DNA of 64,000 nt from Actinobacteria bacterium UBA6100 (GTDB lineage Bacteria > Actinomycetota > Coriobacteriia > Anaerosomatales > Anaerosomataceae): assembly GCA_002423585.1 (NCBI GenBank), contig DIWS01000002.1, forward strand, positions 260,548 to 324,547, given 5' to 3'. Under the pieces are notes generated by a model that did no database searches, had not been told where the DNA came from, and saw only the letters and a list, made by a program, of their open reading frames with translations. The translations under genes were made by a program, and so were the position numbers. This document shows, one piece after another, positions 62,686 to 64,000 of the stretch; the stretch's first letter is position 1, and every line of letters starts with the position of its first letter.

Positions 62686-64000
62686 TGACCGGCATGAGAA
62701 AGGCACGTGAGATGACACGCGCGATGGGACGATGGGTGCGGGCCGCCTGGCTCGCCGGGGTGCTCCTGGCTGCGCTGGCCGCACCGTCGGTCGCTCTGGC
62801 CGTTCCCACGGCTCCCGGAGTGAGGGACGCCACCGTCAACCAGGGTGGCGCACGCGTGACGTTGTGGTGGGCTGCTTCAACCGACGTGGATGCCGGCACC
62901 ATCCAGTACACGGTCTACCGCGATGACGTGCCGATGACGCTCGCGACCTATCTCGCCAACGGCGAGGAGGTGCTCACCACCACCGATACGACGGTCACCG
63001 TGTCCCCGAAGGCGGATGAGGTCGCAAAGAAGTTCACCTACTACTACATGGTGCTGGCAACCAACACGACCACGGGACTCAAAGCCGTTTCGGTCAATAT
63101 CGCGCCCAACGTCCACGGCGGCCTGCGCTCAGGCTATCCGACGTACAACTGCCAACTCTGTCACAACGTCCACGGCGCCCCCCCGGAAGGCTACCTGGGC
63201 GCATCTTCCACCTGGGGCTGCTACCGCTGCCACGGGAACACCGATGCCGCCAAGAGTTTCGGCGACAAAGCCGTGCGCAACGTGCAGAAGGACTTCTACG
63301 ACTACACGGAGGGTCAGACCATCCCGCCCACGGTCTCGCGGCACTACAACGCCGTGAATGTGGCGAACGAGACCCAGTGCACGATGTGTCACTCACCACA
63401 CAAGAGCCCGTACTACGTGAACCCAGTGACCGCGCTCAAGGAGGACGAGAAGTCCTACACGCAGCTGCTGCGTGCCGAGATCAGCTCGGGCAGCTACTCC
63501 TACAGCACCGATGCCGCGCCCTCCGGCAACACGTTCTGCCTGCAGTGCCACGGCGCGACATCGGGCGCGATCGAGTTCAACGGTGGCACGGGCGCGTACG
63601 CGGCATCATCCGGCGATCACACGTATGTCGCTGGCGCGGTCCACAACGAGGCCGTGGTGCTCACCAACAACGACTCGCACGCCACGAACCCCGGCATCCA
63701 GTGCGAGGCGTGCCACAACAAGCACGCATCGGCGGCCGACAAACTGATCGCGTATCGCGGTGATGACTCGAGCACCACCTCGGCGGACGGCACCTACGCA
63801 CAGGCCGAGCTGTGCTACGCCTGCCACAGCGCCGCATCGACCGACACGCGCATGGCTGCGGGCTATGCGGCGCCATACGCGTGGAACGGGCGCGACGTGA
63901 AGGCGCAGTTCGGGAAGGCGTCGCATCATCCGACGACAGCCGGAAGCGGCCGCTGGGTCGAGAAGAGCGGCACCATCTTCTCCCAGACCTCCCAGGCCGA
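62685..64000 (+). CDS. Exported multihaem c-type cytochrome, N-terminal part (runs off the window)
   Basis: At least 438 codons, still open at the last base. Start ATG is in TGATG overlap with the preceding stop. The signal peptide ends around SVALAVPTA. Residues ~45-145 form a fibronectin-III-like domain (RVTLWWAASTDVD, TYYYMVLATNTTTG). Then six CxxCH motifs: CQLCH, CYRCH, CTMCH, CLQCH, CEACH, CYACH, with NVHG/SPHKS/NKHAS His-containing spacers typical of doubled-CxxCH proteins. It probably extends into more haem or adhesive domains beyond the window. Confidence 0.88.
   Translation, partial: MTGMRKAREMTRAMGRWVRAAWLAGVLLAALAAPSVALAVPTAPGVRDATVNQGGARVTLWWAASTDVDAGTIQYTVYRDDVPMTLATYLANGEEVLTTTDTTVTVSPKADEVAKKFTYYYMVLATNTTTGLKAVSVNIAPNVHGGLRSGYPTYNCQLCHNVHGAPPEGYLGASSTWGCYRCHGNTDAAKSFGDKAVRNVQKDFYDYTEGQTIPPTVSRHYNAVNVANETQCTMCHSPHKSPYYVNPVTALKEDEKSYTQLLRAEISSGSYSYSTDAAPSGNTFCLQCHGATSGAIEFNGGTGAYAASSGDHTYVAGAVHNEAVVLTNNDSHATNPGIQCEACHNKHASAADKLIAYRGDDSSTTSADGTYAQAELCYACHSAASTDTRMAAGYAAPYAWNGRDVKAQFGKASHHPTTAGSGRWVEKSGTIFSQTSQA

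Overview
The window is about 64 kb of high-GC bacterial DNA with densely packed, mostly leaderless-looking operons. The gene content points to a strictly anaerobic, amino-acid-fermenting actinobacterium, perhaps of the Coriobacteriia/OPB41-type lineages. It combines Stickland-type ornithine degradation, a tungsten aldehyde oxidoreductase, a group 3b [NiFe] hydrogenase, exported multihaem c-type cytochromes, menaquinone synthesis and many lipoproteins. The taxonomic placement is inference from gene content only.

Layout. 0-1.3 kb: the tail of a surface protein and a lipoprotein. 1.3-9 kb: an ABC exporter and a five-gene Opp/Dpp peptide transporter on the minus strand. 9-14.7 kb: a MalY-like lyase, two membrane proteins, a 28-CxxCH exported cytochrome and a PARG-like protein. 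14.9-18 kb: a structured RNA leader with its secreted protein, a nuclease lipoprotein and a sugar-dehydrogenase-like lipoprotein. 18-39.4 kb: the ornithine pathway, broken into islands. These are orr (18.0), mutL (21.2), oraE/oraS (28.7-31.3) and ortB/ortA/ord (36.5-39.4). Between them lie an aldehyde:ferredoxin oxidoreductase, a TPR protein, a large exported BNR/haem protein with a second copy of the RNA leader, an ArsR-controlled thioredoxin/permease cluster that includes a selenoprotein, and an RHH/PIN toxin-antitoxin pair. 39.5-44 kb: an ABC-2 exporter and three envelope proteins. 44-49.3 kb: a complete Liv branched-chain amino acid transporter. 49.5-54 kb: hydrogenase HydBGDA and its maturation protease. 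54.3-57.8 kb: MenA, an orphan binding protein, an unknown zinc-ribbon protein, initiator tRNA and a C_GCAxxG protein. 57.9-61.8 kb: an OsmF-type ABC transporter. 61.9-64 kb: an anchored protein and the start of another multihaem cytochrome that runs off the window.

How the genes fit together. Peptides and branched-chain amino acids enter through Opp and Liv. Ornithine is racemised by Orr, converted by the B12/PLP mutase OraSE (MutL presumably reactivates it), oxidatively deaminated by Ord and cleaved by OrtAB to alanine and acetyl-CoA. The AOR and the NAD(P)-linked hydrogenase would balance reductant, and MenA and the exported cytochromes suggest electron transfer to the cell surface.

The most notable observations are three. 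First, an in-frame TGA with a SECIS-like GGUC hairpin joins two short ORFs into a UxxC thioredoxin-like selenoprotein. Second, two copies of a pseudoknot-plus-terminator leader RNA, with compensatory base changes, precede two different exported-protein genes. Third, a TGCAT-N17-GCATAC promoter-like element is shared by oraS and ord.
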